A stretch of DNA of 39,929 bases from Clostridia bacterium (GCA_017429265.1 JAFRPG010000097.1:1-39929), one strand, 5' to 3'. Shown: positions 1 to 8,985, counted from the stretch's first letter. The notes: generated by a model from the sequence alone, not told the origin. Made by a program: numbers and translations.

Positions 1-186
1 CCGATCGCCCTCTGGACTCCTTCGGCGCCGTCCCGTTAAATAGTTCTTGGGATTTGTCAGGTTTTTGATGGAATGCCAGGCTATGTGCTCAGCCTTACCC
101 GGCAACTAGCAAGGAAGAGACGGCCCCGAAGGGTCCAGGGGCGATCGGATAGCCCCTGGCGCGCTCCGCAGAGCGCGAACCCCTCC
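1..186. repeat. Dispersed palindromic repeat, copy A (cut by window edge)
   Basis: This stretch matches 30761-30947 nearly base for base, with a handful of substitutions and small indels; the match stops at about base 186. It begins inside the left arm of the element. The right arm ends in a small GC hairpin (gcgctccgcagagcgc, about 160-176). The arms are inverted copies of each other, so the element could fold into one long hairpin. It lies downstream of the ROK kinase stop codon. No coding frame here looks real. Confidence 0.85.
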
Positions 187-226
187 CATAATATGGTTTT
201 CCTGATCTTCCCGCGGAGAACCCTCC

Positions 227-1108
227 TTACTGTCCGATCGCCCGCTTGGCGAGGAGCCAGGCGCCCATGACGCCGGAGTGGATGCCCAGGCCCGGGGCGA
301 CGATCAGGTCCTTCAGCCCGTCCTCCACCGCCGGATGCGCCAGATAGCCGCCCAGCAGGGCGACCGTCTTCTCCCGCACCATCGGGATCAGGAAGTCCTG
401 CTGCATGACGCCGCCGCCCAGGATGATCTTCTCCGGGGAGAAGCTCATGATCGCGTTGTGGCACATCTGCGCCAGGTACCCGGCCTCGATGTCCCATGCG
501 ACGTGATCCGGGGGCAGTTCCCAGGCCGGGCGGCCCCAGCGCTTCTGCAGGGACGGTCCGGCGGCCAGGCCTTCCAGACAGCCCTCGTGGTAGGGGCAAG
601 AGCCCTGCGGCATCGGATCGCGGGGATCCGGCCGGAGCAGCTGGTGGCCGAGCTCCGGGTGGGTCAGGCCGTGCACGGGCTTGCCGTCGATGACCAGCCC
701 GCCGCCGACGCCCGTACCGATGGTGACATACAGGCAGCTGTCCAGCCCCTTCGCCGCGCCGAGCTCCGCCTCCGCCATCGCGGCGGCGTTGACGTCGGTG
801 TCCAGCCCCACCGGGATCGCGAGAGCGTCCCGCAGGACGGGCAGGAGCGGGGCGTCGCGCCAGGCCAGCTTCGGCGTCCGGGTGATGTAGCCGTAGGTGG
901 GGGAATCCCGCCGCAGGTCGACGGGCCCGAAGCTCCCGATGCCCAGCGCCGTCACCGGGTGGGCGAGGAACCATTCGATCATCGCCGGCAGGGTGATCTC
1001 CGGTGTCTCGGTGGGCATGCTGGTGCGCTCCAGCATCCCGCCGTTTTCATCCAGCCGGGAGAGCACCATTTTCGTGCCGCCGGCCTCCAGTGCGCCCAGG
1101 TAGATCAT
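227..1108 (-). CDS. ROK-family sugar kinase (fructokinase-like)
   Basis: A 293-residue ROK kinase that should phosphorylate a hexose, most likely fructose or mannose, in the cytoplasm. The N-terminal ATP site LGALEAGGTKM is present, followed by the DTDVNAAAMAE segment with the catalytic Asp, the phosphate loop GTGVGGG, and the HPELGHQ/CPYHEGCLEG zinc-binding signature typical of the ScrK/GmuE fructokinase branch. The ATG is preceded by a GAAGGA ribosome site. It is the last gene of a run rnz, GH27, small zinc-ribbon protein, ROK kinase with short gaps, so it may act on sugars entering with galactosides. The exact sugar cannot be read from the sequence. Confidence 0.9.
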   Translation of the reverse strand: MIYLGALEAGGTKMVLSRLDENGGMLERTSMPTETPEITLPAMIEWFLAHPVTALGIGSFGPVDLRRDSPTYGYITRTPKLAWRDAPLLPVLRDALAIPVGLDTDVNAAAMAEAELGAAKGLDSCLYVTIGTGVGGGLVIDGKPVHGLTHPELGHQLLRPDPRDPMPQGSCPYHEGCLEGLAAGPSLQKRWGRPAWELPPDHVAWDIEAGYLAQMCHNAIMSFSPEKIILGGGVMQQDFLIPMVREKTVALLGGYLAHPAVEDGLKDLIVAPGLGIHSGVMGAWLLAKRAIGQ

Positions 1109-1131
1109 GGTTCATCCTTCTCTCTGTCAGA

Positions 1132-1323
1132 TTATCGGAAGAGGGTGCAGCCGGCGTCCCGGAAGGCCTCCGCCATCTGCGCGAGCGCTTCCCGCCCCAC
1201 GCGGAACCGGGCCGCCAGGCAGTCCAGACAATAGCAGGCCTCGGCGCCGCGGTTGATCAGCTTCTTCGTCAGGCCGATCTCGTCCCGGGTCAGCGGGCCG
1301 CGGCCGCAGGCGGCGCAGGTCAC
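1132..1323 (-). CDS. Small zinc-ribbon-like protein (63 aa)
   Basis: A 63-residue cytoplasmic protein with two CxxC pairs (CAAC near residue 3 and CLDC near residue 33) that could form a zinc ribbon. The start is GTG, overlapping the TGA stop of the upstream alpha-galactosidase (GTGA), which points to translational coupling. It ends 23 bases before the ROK kinase start. I do not recognise a named family beyond the metal-binding pattern. Its conserved place between two sugar genes suggests a real product, but the role is unknown. Confidence 0.7.
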   Translation of the reverse strand: MTCAACGRGPLTRDEIGLTKKLINRGAEACYCLDCLAARFRVGREALAQMAEAFRDAGCTLFR

Positions 1324-2444
1324 GCCTTCTCGAGGGCCGCGCGGTAGACGCGGCAGTCGTGCGCGGGCACCTTCACGCGGAAGTACTCGCTGTACCGGCC
1401 AACGTCCTCCCCGGTGAAGACATCCCGCAGGCGCAGGCCGTACCCGGAGGCAAACGGCAGGCCGGCGTCCTCGAACAGCGCGTGCAGCTCCCTGTCCTCC
1501 TCGCCGAAGTTGAACAGGCCCAGGGCATACGCGCCGCCCTTGAGGAACTTGAGGCAGACGATGCTGTCCTCTCCGCCGCCCAGAAAGATCGGCGGGCGCG
1601 CCTCCTCATCCTGGTCGATGGCGATCAGGGCGCGGTTGGTGATCAGGGCGTAGATCGACGGGTTGATGTTCCGGATGTCGCAGCCGAGCATCAGCGGGGC
1701 GGAGAACATGCACCAGAGAGAGAACTGCGAGCGGTAGTCCGCGCCGGTGCAGCCCGTAGTGCCCACCAGGCCCTTGCCGAACATGCCCACGGTCAGCATG
1801 TCGAGGTCGTTGAAGCAGCCAGGCGCGGAGGCGCAGAGGTGGCCAGTCTGGCTCCGGACGATGCCGCGGTAGCTCTCCGCATTGTCGAAGATGTCGCCGG
1901 TGGAGCGGTACATGTGCGCGCCGGTGGAGCGGATCCACCGCCAGGACTCCTCCTGACCCCAGTTGCAGGCCGAGAAGAGGATATCGCGGCCCGTCGCGCG
2001 CAGGGCCATGCCCATGCGAGCATAGAGCATCTTCTGGTCCGCGGAGCCCGGGCGGTAGCAGTTGTCGTACTTCAGGAAGTCCACGCCCCACTCTGCGAAG
2101 GTCTGCGCGTCGAGGAACTCGTGGTCGAAGGAGCCCGGATAGTCGCCGCAGGTGCGCACGCCGTCGCAGGAGTAGATGCCGAAGAGCAGACCGCGCTCGT
2201 GCACATAGTCCGCGATGAAACGCATGCCGCGGGGAAACTTCTCATGACTGGCCACCAGGCGGTGGGTTTCGGGATCGCGGAGCTTCTCCGACCAGCAGTC
2301 GTCGATCACGAGGTAGCGGTAGCCCACGTCCAGCAGGCCGCTGTCCTTCATCACGTCGGCGCACTCCATAACCAGCTTGTCGCTGATCTGGGAGCCAAAG
2401 GTGTTCCAGGTGTTGAAGCCCATGGGCGGGGTCTTGGCAAGCAT
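1320..2444 (-). CDS. GH27 alpha-galactosidase
   Basis: About 374 residues of a clan GH-D retaining alpha-galactosidase that removes terminal alpha-galactose from galacto-oligosaccharides or galactomannan. The barrel opens with TPPMGFNTWNTFG. The nucleophile Asp lies in FLKYDNC and the acid/base Asp in CFNDLDML, both characteristic of GH27. No signal peptide is visible, so it probably works on imported sugars. The start at 2444 is chosen because AAAGGACGG lies just upstream; the frame stays open further upstream, but that part overlaps the end of rnz. It is translationally coupled to the downstream zinc-ribbon gene. Confidence 0.93.
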   Translation of the reverse strand: MLAKTPPMGFNTWNTFGSQISDKLVMECADVMKDSGLLDVGYRYLVIDDCWSEKLRDPETHRLVASHEKFPRGMRFIADYVHERGLLFGIYSCDGVRTCGDYPGSFDHEFLDAQTFAEWGVDFLKYDNCYRPGSADQKMLYARMGMALRATGRDILFSACNWGQEESWRWIRSTGAHMYRSTGDIFDNAESYRGIVRSQTGHLCASAPGCFNDLDMLTVGMFGKGLVGTTGCTGADYRSQFSLWCMFSAPLMLGCDIRNINPSIYALITNRALIAIDQDEEARPPIFLGGGEDSIVCLKFLKGGAYALGLFNFGEEDRELHALFEDAGLPFASGYGLRLRDVFTGEDVGRYSEYFRVKVPAHDCRVYRAALEKA

Positions 2445-2458
2445 GGCATTCCGTCCTT

Positions 2459-3391
2459 TCATGTTTCGGTCCATCCCGGGGTGGTTTGCTCCGTCACGCC
2501 GTCATAGCGCAGGGTCATCGTCATGCCGTCGCGGGCACAGCCGGTCCGCGGGAACACCGCACACGCGGCGGCAAGGTGCTCCTCCGGCTCTTCCATCGAC
2601 GTGGAGAAATGGGTCAGCAGCAGACGGCCCGTCCCGGCCTCCCGGGCCAGGGCCGCGCTCTCGCGGTAGAGCATGTGGCTGTTCTTCAGGGCCTTGGGGA
2701 GGTCGTCCTCCGCCCCGTACATGCCCTCCAGGATCATGAGGTCGGTGTCCCGCCCCGCCTCGGCGATGGCCGGCACGGGCCGGGTGTCGGTGGCGTAGAC
2801 GAAGGAGATACCCCGGCGCTCCGGGCCCAGGACAGCGTCCGGTGTCCAGTCCTCCGCGCTCTCCCCGCGCTGGAGGCGCTGCCAGAGGCACATCGGGATG
2901 CCGAGCTCCCGCGCCCTGTCCGGGAGGAAGGCGCGCGGCCGGTCCAGATCGAAGCGGAAGCCCAAGCAGGGCATGCCGTGGTCGAGGGGGAACGCGCGCA
3001 CCCGCAGCCCGGCGGCCTCAAAGCAGCTGCCCTCGTCCGGGACCTCGTGCAGCACCGTCTCATAGCTCAGGTTCGGGCAGATGACGCGCAGACCGCTCAT
3101 CACGCGGACGAGTCCTCTCGGGCCCCAGATGTCCACGGGCTCCGTGCGCCCGGCCTTGGTCAGGGCGAGCAGGAAGCCGGGCAGCCCCGAGCAGTGGTCG
3201 GCGTGGTAGTGGGAGATCAGGATCGCCCCGATGCGCTGGAAGCCCCAGCCCAGCTTGCCGACCCAGACCTGCGTGCCCTCCCCGCAGTCCACCAGAAGCG
3301 CCCGCGCGCCGTTCCGTACATAGAGACTGGCCAGCGCGCGGGTGTGCAGCGGCATCGTGCCGCCGGTGCCGAGGGTACACAGGTCGATCAT
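2459..3391 (-). CDS. rnz: Ribonuclease Z
   Basis: A 310-residue metallo-beta-lactamase-fold endonuclease for tRNA 3'-end maturation. The metal motif SHYHADHCSG is present, followed later by the HGM, TDTRP and LLTHFS segments that complete the binuclear zinc site and match the RNase Z order. The start at 3391 has AAGGAG upstream and a promoter at 3425-3453; the longer open frame upstream of it has no ribosome site. It is first in a run leading into alpha-galactosidase 14 bases on, an unusual housekeeping-catabolic pairing. Confidence 0.9.
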   Translation of the reverse strand: MIDLCTLGTGGTMPLHTRALASLYVRNGARALLVDCGEGTQVWVGKLGWGFQRIGAILISHYHADHCSGLPGFLLALTKAGRTEPVDIWGPRGLVRVMSGLRVICPNLSYETVLHEVPDEGSCFEAAGLRVRAFPLDHGMPCLGFRFDLDRPRAFLPDRARELGIPMCLWQRLQRGESAEDWTPDAVLGPERRGISFVYATDTRPVPAIAEAGRDTDLMILEGMYGAEDDLPKALKNSHMLYRESAALAREAGTGRLLLTHFSTSMEEPEEHLAAACAVFPRTGCARDGMTMTLRYDGVTEQTTPGWTET

Positions 3392-3424
3392 GGAGACTCC
3401 TTCTTTTCCTTTCCTGTCAGGGAC

Positions 3425-3453
3425 AGTATACCATGATTCGCGGCCGGCATCAA
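3425..3453 (-). promoter_or_regulatory. Sigma-A promoter of rnz operon
   Basis: Read on the minus strand, TTGATG and TATACT are separated by exactly 17 bases, ending 33 bases upstream of the rnz start codon. Confidence 0.8.
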
Positions 3454-3592
3454 GCGCGGACGCGGGGGGCGGGAGGTGAAATTCTTCGGGAAGTCTTCGG
3501 GAAGTCTTTGGGTCCGTGAAATCCGGGATCGGGTATGAAGGGGTTAACAAGGACCCCGGCGAAGGAGCGTCGGCCGGGAAACCGTGACGATC

Positions 3593-3635
3593 CAAATGAA
3601 AGCCCCGCCGGATCAGTCGAGTCCGACGGGGTCTT
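3593..3635 (-). terminator. Terminator after thiT
   Basis: On the minus strand an inverted repeat of about 12 bp (AGACCCCGTCGGA pairing with TCCGGCGGGGCT) is followed by TTTCATTT. It lies directly after the thiT stop codon. Confidence 0.75.
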
Positions 3636-3648
3636 CCCGCAATATGGC

Positions 3649-4416
3649 TTATTTCGAGCGCTTCAGTTCCCGCAGCAGCCTGGGGCCGACCAGCACCGCC
3701 AGGAGCAGGCAGATACCCAGCTCAGGCAGCAGATACACACCGTTGTAAACCGCCGAGAAGGCAAACTTGCTGCCCATCTGCACGCCGTTGATGACCAGGT
3801 CGCCCGGAGCATAGTCGGCGACGATCAGCAAGCCGGCCGCAATGGCGCAGACCGCCCGTCCCAGGACCGCCAGCACAATGCCCGGAAAAAGCCAGCTTTC
3901 CTTCTTGCCCTTGGCAATTCCGGCCAGTCCGAGGGCGGCAAAGGCGAGGATCCAGTCCAGGATGAATTCAGGCGTGCTGAAGAACCAGGGATCCTGGAAA
4001 TACTGAAGCAGACCATAGACCGAACCTGCGAACACGCCCGGTACGATGCCATAGACCGCCGCGAAGAGCATCAGCGGCAGCATGCTGCCCGGCGTCACGC
4101 TGCCGTGGGTAGGCATTTTCGCCAGCCGGATGCAGCTGAGCACGAACGACAGGGCGATGGCCAGCGCGCCGAAGGCGAGCATTCTGGCGCTCCACGCCTT
4201 GGTAAGCTTGCGGGCGGAGAGCAGCATCACACCTAACACGGCGATAGCCGCCACTGCGATCCAGACCGTGGCCGGGGTTTCCGTGAACTTCTCCACCGCA
4301 GATTGCATCCAGGTGGGACCCGTCTTCGCCACGGTTTCCGCGGCGCTTTCGACGGTGCTTTCCACCGTGCTCTCGATCGTGCCTTCCGCCAGGGCACCGG
4401 CAATGAGTGAAAACAT
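3649..4416 (-). CDS. thiT: ThiT-type thiamine transporter (ECF S component)
   Basis: A 255-residue membrane protein, the substrate-capturing subunit of an energy-coupling-factor thiamine importer. The conserved ThiT block KMPTHGSVTPGSMLPLML, followed by the VPGVFAGSVYGLLQ and FILDWILAFAALGLAG helices, identifies the family. A TPP riboswitch lies directly upstream, which independently supports thiamine. The start at 4416 is set by AGGAGG 10 bases upstream. The first ~75 residues are longer than in usual ThiT: they contain tandem ESTV/ESAAE repeats and an extra hydrophobic helix. The ECF energising genes are not in this window. Confidence 0.9.
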   Translation of the reverse strand: MFSLIAGALAEGTIESTVESTVESAAETVAKTGPTWMQSAVEKFTETPATVWIAVAAIAVLGVMLLSARKLTKAWSARMLAFGALAIALSFVLSCIRLAKMPTHGSVTPGSMLPLMLFAAVYGIVPGVFAGSVYGLLQYFQDPWFFSTPEFILDWILAFAALGLAGIAKGKKESWLFPGIVLAVLGRAVCAIAAGLLIVADYAPGDLVINGVQMGSKFAFSAVYNGVYLLPELGICLLLAVLVGPRLLRELKRSK

Positions 4417-4450
4417 GGGCAAGACCTCCTTGTTCTTTGGCGCTGCCCGC

Positions 4451-4476
4451 AAATGAAAACCCGCGCATTGCGCGGG
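4451..4476 (-). terminator. Intrinsic terminator in thiT leader (riboswitch expression platform)
   Basis: On the minus strand CCCGCGC-AAT-GCGCGGG is followed at once by TTTTCATTT. It sits between the TPP aptamer and the thiT ribosome site, so it most likely closes when TPP is bound and stops transcription. Confidence 0.8.
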
Positions 4477-4514
4477 AAGCATCGGCCCACTCCGCCCGGC
4501 CGGGCAGAAAGGCG

Positions 4515-4610
4515 GCTCCGCTTCCCTACGGTAGGATGATCTACACAGGTTCCAAGGGTCGGGCTTTCGCCCTCTCAGCGGCTCGTCGCCGCACCCCCAG
4601 CGGGTATGCA
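4515..4610 (-). ncRNA. TPP riboswitch (THI element)
   Basis: The minus strand shows the conserved aptamer parts in order: GGGGGTGC, CGCTGAGAGGG, the ACCCTTGGAACCTG core, and CCGTAGGGAAGCGGAG. The promoter lies immediately upstream, and a terminator and thiT follow. By analogy with known TPP switches, ligand binding should reduce thiT expression. Confidence 0.95.
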
Positions 4611-4622
4611 CTTTTCGATGCC

Positions 4623-4650
4623 ATTATAGTCTCATTCGCGGTTTTGTCAA
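4623..4650 (-). promoter_or_regulatory. Consensus promoter of riboswitch-thiT unit
   Basis: The minus strand carries perfect TTGACA and TATAAT boxes with a 16-base spacer. The -35 box overlaps the stop codon of the upstream GH13 gene (4647-4649). The aptamer begins about 13 bases after the -10 box. Confidence 0.9.
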
Positions 4651-6404
4651 GCGTCGCGCCGGATCGTGTACACCTTTTCGGCCTGCTCCTTCGTGGGCTG
4701 GCCCAGGCCGTCGCGTCCGTCGAGCATGAAGCGGCGGATGCGCACCGTGTCGGCGTCGATCGCCTCGATCTCGCAATGGCCGGTGCGCAGGACCTCGCTG
4801 TCCCGGTGCTCGCGCATCTTCTTCCTCACATAGGCCTGGAGGTCCGTGTCCTCCTTCCCCCAGGGGAAGGGCATGCGGCAGAAGGGATCCGAGCAGCCGG
4901 TCATGCCGGCCTCGTCGCCGTAGTAGACCGTCGGGCACCCGGGCAGGGCGAAGAGCAGGTCATAGCAGAGTTTCAGCCGGGCGACCGCCTCGCGGTACTC
5001 CGCCTTCGTCAGCTTCACCCTGTGCTGGACCGAGCGCGGCAGGTCGCGGCACTCCTTCCCGGCCAGGACGTTCAGCACGCGGGCGCGGTCATGGCTGCCC
5101 AGGAGGTTCATCAGCGCATAGCGGAACGGGGCGGGGTACACCTCCGCCTGGTGCCGCACGAGGCGCTCCAGGTCCCACGCCGTGCCGAAGCCGCGCGCGA
5201 AGTTCAGGATCGCCTCGCGCAGGGGGTAATTCATCACGCTGTCGAGGGTGTCGCCGGTGCAGTAGCAGCGGACCTCGCCGTAGGACTCCTTGTTGCTCGC
5301 GTCCTCCCAGACCTCGCCCAGGACGATGGCATCCTTCCGGGCGCCCTTGGCCGCCGTGCGCAGCTTGCGCAGGAAGTCCATGGTCAGCTCGTCGGCCACG
5401 TCGAGGCGCCAGCCGCCGGCGCCCTCGAGGATCCAGCGCGGTACGATGCCCTCCTTCGGCGCGAACATGAACTCCTGGTAGGAGGGATCGTTCTTGCGGC
5501 ACTCGGGCAGGGACGCGTCGCCCCACCAGCAGCGGTACTGGGTCGGATAGGCCTCGAAGGAGTACCAGCTGTAGTACGGGCTGGCCTCGCTCTGGGCCGC
5601 GCCGATCGAGTTGTAGTGGCCGAAGGCGTTGAAGTACAGGCTGTCCTGCCCTGTGTGGGAGAAGACGCCGTCGAGCATCACCTCGATCCCCGCCTCGCGG
5701 CAGGCGCGGCACAGGGCGTCGAAGTCGGCCTTCGTGCCGAGCATGGGGTCGATCTGCGTGTAATCGCCGGTGTCGTAGTGGTGGTTGTGCAGGGAGCGGA
5801 AGACCGGGTTGAGGTAGAGGACCGTCACGCCCATCTCCCGCAGGTAGGGCAGCTTGCTGCGGATGCCGTTGAGCGTGCCGCCGTAAAAGTCCATGGACCC
5901 GTTCTCGCGCTCGCGCAGGGGGAAGAGGTCCTCGTCCCACTTTTCGTGCTTGCGGCGGCCCCGGATGTCGTCCACGGCCTGGGTGGGCGCGCGGAAAAAG
6001 CGGTCCGGGAAGATCTGGTAGATGTTCGCTCCGTGCATCCAGGCCGGCGTCTCCCACTTGGGGTCGTACAGGGTGATGCGGAAGGAGTGCAGGCCGCCCT
6101 CGCAGACATGGCCCTCGCCGCCGAGGTCGTCGTCCGGCGCCCCGTAGCGCCAGGTGTGGCCGTCCTCGTGATAGATGATAAAGTCGTACCAATAGATGCC
6201 GGGCTCGGCGGGCATGGCCAGGGAGAGCTCCCAGACGCGGTCGCCGTCAAAGGTCATCGGATAAGCGCGCTCCTCCCCCATCCAGGTGCGCAGGATCACG
6301 CCGGCTGCGTCGTCGCAGACCAGGCGGAAGCGGACGTTGCTCCCGGCGGGCGCGGGACCGGCAGGCTGGCGGTAGTAGGGGCTGTGGCTGTCGTGGCAGA
6401 GCAT
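4647..6404 (-). CDS. GH13 alpha-amylase-family enzyme (neopullulanase/cyclomaltodextrinase-like)
   Basis: A 585-residue GH13 glucan hydrolase. The N-terminal ~130 residues form a beta-sandwich domain of the kind found in cyclomaltodextrinases and neopullulanases. The barrel follows, with VLYLNPVF, the DGVFSHTG region, the nucleophile Asp in GWRLDVADE, the acid Glu in VLGEVWED and the third Asp in LLGSHDRAR. No signal peptide is visible, so it is probably cytoplasmic and acts on maltodextrins or stored glycogen. The start has AAGGAG upstream. It follows glycogen phosphorylase, separated by a hairpin terminator, and probably works with it. Exact product specificity is not readable. Confidence 0.92.
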   Translation of the reverse strand: MLCHDSHSPYYRQPAGPAPAGSNVRFRLVCDDAAGVILRTWMGEERAYPMTFDGDRVWELSLAMPAEPGIYWYDFIIYHEDGHTWRYGAPDDDLGGEGHVCEGGLHSFRITLYDPKWETPAWMHGANIYQIFPDRFFRAPTQAVDDIRGRRKHEKWDEDLFPLRERENGSMDFYGGTLNGIRSKLPYLREMGVTVLYLNPVFRSLHNHHYDTGDYTQIDPMLGTKADFDALCRACREAGIEVMLDGVFSHTGQDSLYFNAFGHYNSIGAAQSEASPYYSWYSFEAYPTQYRCWWGDASLPECRKNDPSYQEFMFAPKEGIVPRWILEGAGGWRLDVADELTMDFLRKLRTAAKGARKDAIVLGEVWEDASNKESYGEVRCYCTGDTLDSVMNYPLREAILNFARGFGTAWDLERLVRHQAEVYPAPFRYALMNLLGSHDRARVLNVLAGKECRDLPRSVQHRVKLTKAEYREAVARLKLCYDLLFALPGCPTVYYGDEAGMTGCSDPFCRMPFPWGKEDTDLQAYVRKKMREHRDSEVLRTGHCEIEAIDADTVRIRRFMLDGRDGLGQPTKEQAEKVYTIRRDA

Positions 6405-6436
6405 GGGTCGTCTCCTTCCGGGTTTCCAGAATCCTG

Positions 6437-6468
6437 AAAAGCCCGGGCGTTTTGTCTCACCCGGGCTT
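6437..6468 (-). terminator. Terminator after glgP
   Basis: On the minus strand a 9 bp perfect stem (AAGCCCGGG/CCCGGGCTT) with a 12-base loop is followed by TTTTC, directly after the glgP stop. Some readthrough into the GH13 gene is possible, since no clear separate promoter for that gene was found. Confidence 0.75.
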
Positions 6469-6474
6469 GATGTC

Positions 6475-8937
6475 TCACTTGCTGCGCTTCAGGGGCTCCA
6501 GATGCCAGATCCAGTCGTTGTACTCGCGGATCGTGCGGTCGGAGGAGAAGACGCCCGACATGGCCGTGTTGATGACGGCCATCTTCTGCCACTTGTCGAA
6601 ATCGGCATAGTCGGCCACGAGCCGGCGCTGGGCCATGGAGTAGGAGCCGAAGTCCTTCAGGACGAAGTAGCTGTCGGCCATGGCGCCGTTGCCGCCCAGG
6701 AGCAGGCTGTGATACAGATCCTGCAGCACGCCCGTGTTGTCGGGGAAGAGGGTGCCGTCGATCATCTGGGTCATGGCCTGACGGATCTCCTGGTTGGTCT
6801 CGAAGATCGTCATCGGATTGTAGTTGTTCTCCTTGTACATGTTGCGGACGGTATCCGCGCGCATGCCGAAGATGTAGATGTTGTCCTGGCCCACCTGCTC
6901 GTACATCTCGACGTTCGCGCCGTCCATCGTGCCGATGGTGATCGCGCCGTTCATCATGTACTTCATGCAGCCGGTGCCGCTGGCCTCCTTGGAGGCGGTG
7001 GAGATCTGCTCGGATACCTCGGCCGCGGGGATCAGCACCTCGGCGGTGGAAACGTCGTAGTTCTCCAGGAACACCACCTGCAGCATTTTGCTGGCCCGCG
7101 GATGGGCCGCGACCAGGCGGCTGATGGCGTTGATGAAGCGGATGGTCTGCTTCGCGCGGTAGTATCCGGGCGAGGCCTTGGCGCCGAAGAAGAACACGCG
7201 CGGCTGCATCTCGAAGGTCGGATCGTTGACGATCCGGTTGTAGAGCACGAGGATGTGCAGGGCGTTCATGGTCTGGCGCTTGTACTCGTGCAGGCGCTTG
7301 GACTGGGCGTCGAACATGAAGGTCGGGTCGACGTCGATGTTCTGGCGGTCCTTGACCAGCTTCGCGAGGCGCTTCTTGTTCTCCAGCTTGACCGCCGCGA
7401 ACTTCTCGCGGAAGGCCTTGTCGTCGGCGAAGGGGCGCAGCTCGCTCAGGCGCTCCGGCTCCCTGATCCAGGCGGTGCCGATGGCGTCGCAGATCAGGTC
7501 CGTGAGCTTCGGGTTGCAGCTCATCAGCCAGCGGCGGTGCGTGATGCCGTTGGTGACGGCGCTGAACTTCTCCGGCATGACCAGGTTGAAGTCATGGAAG
7601 GTGTCGGCCTTGAGGATGTCGCCGTGCAGCTTGCTGACGCCGTTGACGGAGAAGCTCTCCGCGACGCACAGGTTCGCCATGTGCACCTGGCCGTAGGAGA
7701 TGATGGCCATGTTCGCGATGCGCTCCCATTCGCCCGGGAAGAAGTCCCAGAGCTTGGCGCACAGGCGGCGGTTCATCTCCTCGAGGATCTGGTAGATGCG
7801 CGGGAGCTGCTGCTTCACCATGGCCTCGGGCCACTTCTCGAGGGCCTCGGCCATGATCGTGTGGTTGGTGTAGGCGACGGTGCGGCGGGTGATGGCCTCG
7901 GCCTCGTCCCAGCCCAGGCCTTCCTGGTCGATCAGCAGGCGCATGAGCTCGGGGATCGCCATGCCCGGATGGGTGTCGTTGATGTGGATGACGACCTTCT
8001 CCGGCAGCAGGGAGAAGTCATTGCCGTACTGCTTCTTGAAGTCCCGGATGATGTACTGAAGCGTGGCCGAGGTGAAGAAGTAGTGCTGCTTGAGGCGCAG
8101 CATCTTGCCCTCGTAGTGGTTGTCTTCCGGGTAGAGGACCTTCGAGATGACTTCCGCCAGTTCGATCTCCTCGGACGCCTGGGCATACTTGCCCTGGCCG
8201 AAGCTGGTCAGGTCCAGGCGCTTGGGGCTGCGGGCGCTCCACATGCGCAGGGTGTTGACCGTGGAGGTGTCGTAGCCGACGATGGGCATATCGTAGGGCA
8301 CGGCCTCGACGGTGTAGTAGTCGCGGTGGATGAAGTGGGGCTCGTCGTTCTCGTCCTTCTCCACGTCCACATGGCCGCCGAAGTGCACCTCGCAGGCGTC
8401 CTCCATCACGGCCATCTCCCAGACGTTGCCGTTGTCGAGCCAGGAGTCGGGGAGCTCCACCTGCTGGCCGTCGACGATCTTCTGGCGGAAGAGGCCGTAC
8501 TCATAGCGGATCGTGCAGCCCATGGCCGGGAGGTCCAGGCTGGACAGGGAGTCGAGGAAGCAGGCCGCCAGACGGCCGAGGCCGCCGTTGCCCAGGCCGG
8601 GTTCGGGCTCTTCCTTCAGGACGCGGTCGATGTCCACGCCCAGCTCGCTCAGGGCTTCGCGGTATTCCTTCGTGGAGACCAGGTTCAGCATGTTGCAGTA
8701 CATGCTCCGGCCCATCAGGAACTCAACGGAGAGATAGTAAAGCCGCTTGGCCTGGCTGACCTTGCGCTCCTCGCGCGCGGCGGTGTATTTCTGCATGATC
8801 TGGTCGCGCACGGTGGAGGCGACAGCCTTGTAGATCTGCTGCTCGGTCGCGTCCTGGATGGAGCGGCCGTTGTAACGCTGCAGCTTGCCGATGATGGACT
8901 GTTTGATGCTTTCCTTGTCAAAACGCGTGGTGGGCAT
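6475..8937 (-). CDS. glgP: Glycogen/starch/maltodextrin phosphorylase
   Basis: An 820-residue GT35 phosphorylase that releases glucose-1-phosphate from alpha-1,4-glucans using PLP. The PLP-lysine block EASGTGCMKYMMNGA followed by TIGTMDGANVEM is unmistakable, and VEFLMGR, GNGGLGRLAACFLDS and HINDTHPGMAIPE are in the expected order. The length is normal for the family. The start at 8937 is preceded by GAGGAGG; a frame extending to 8979 lacks a ribosome site. A promoter lies at 8986-9014. The downstream GH13 enzyme fits as a partner in glucan breakdown. Confidence 0.96.
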   Translation of the reverse strand: MPTTRFDKESIKQSIIGKLQRYNGRSIQDATEQQIYKAVASTVRDQIMQKYTAAREERKVSQAKRLYYLSVEFLMGRSMYCNMLNLVSTKEYREALSELGVDIDRVLKEEPEPGLGNGGLGRLAACFLDSLSSLDLPAMGCTIRYEYGLFRQKIVDGQQVELPDSWLDNGNVWEMAVMEDACEVHFGGHVDVEKDENDEPHFIHRDYYTVEAVPYDMPIVGYDTSTVNTLRMWSARSPKRLDLTSFGQGKYAQASEEIELAEVISKVLYPEDNHYEGKMLRLKQHYFFTSATLQYIIRDFKKQYGNDFSLLPEKVVIHINDTHPGMAIPELMRLLIDQEGLGWDEAEAITRRTVAYTNHTIMAEALEKWPEAMVKQQLPRIYQILEEMNRRLCAKLWDFFPGEWERIANMAIISYGQVHMANLCVAESFSVNGVSKLHGDILKADTFHDFNLVMPEKFSAVTNGITHRRWLMSCNPKLTDLICDAIGTAWIREPERLSELRPFADDKAFREKFAAVKLENKKRLAKLVKDRQNIDVDPTFMFDAQSKRLHEYKRQTMNALHILVLYNRIVNDPTFEMQPRVFFFGAKASPGYYRAKQTIRFINAISRLVAAHPRASKMLQVVFLENYDVSTAEVLIPAAEVSEQISTASKEASGTGCMKYMMNGAITIGTMDGANVEMYEQVGQDNIYIFGMRADTVRNMYKENNYNPMTIFETNQEIRQAMTQMIDGTLFPDNTGVLQDLYHSLLLGGNGAMADSYFVLKDFGSYSMAQRRLVADYADFDKWQKMAVINTAMSGVFSSDRTIREYNDWIWHLEPLKRSK

Positions 8938-8985
8938 AGGATTCCTCCTCGTTGGTTTCGAGGCCCCGACGGGTCTCATTCTATG

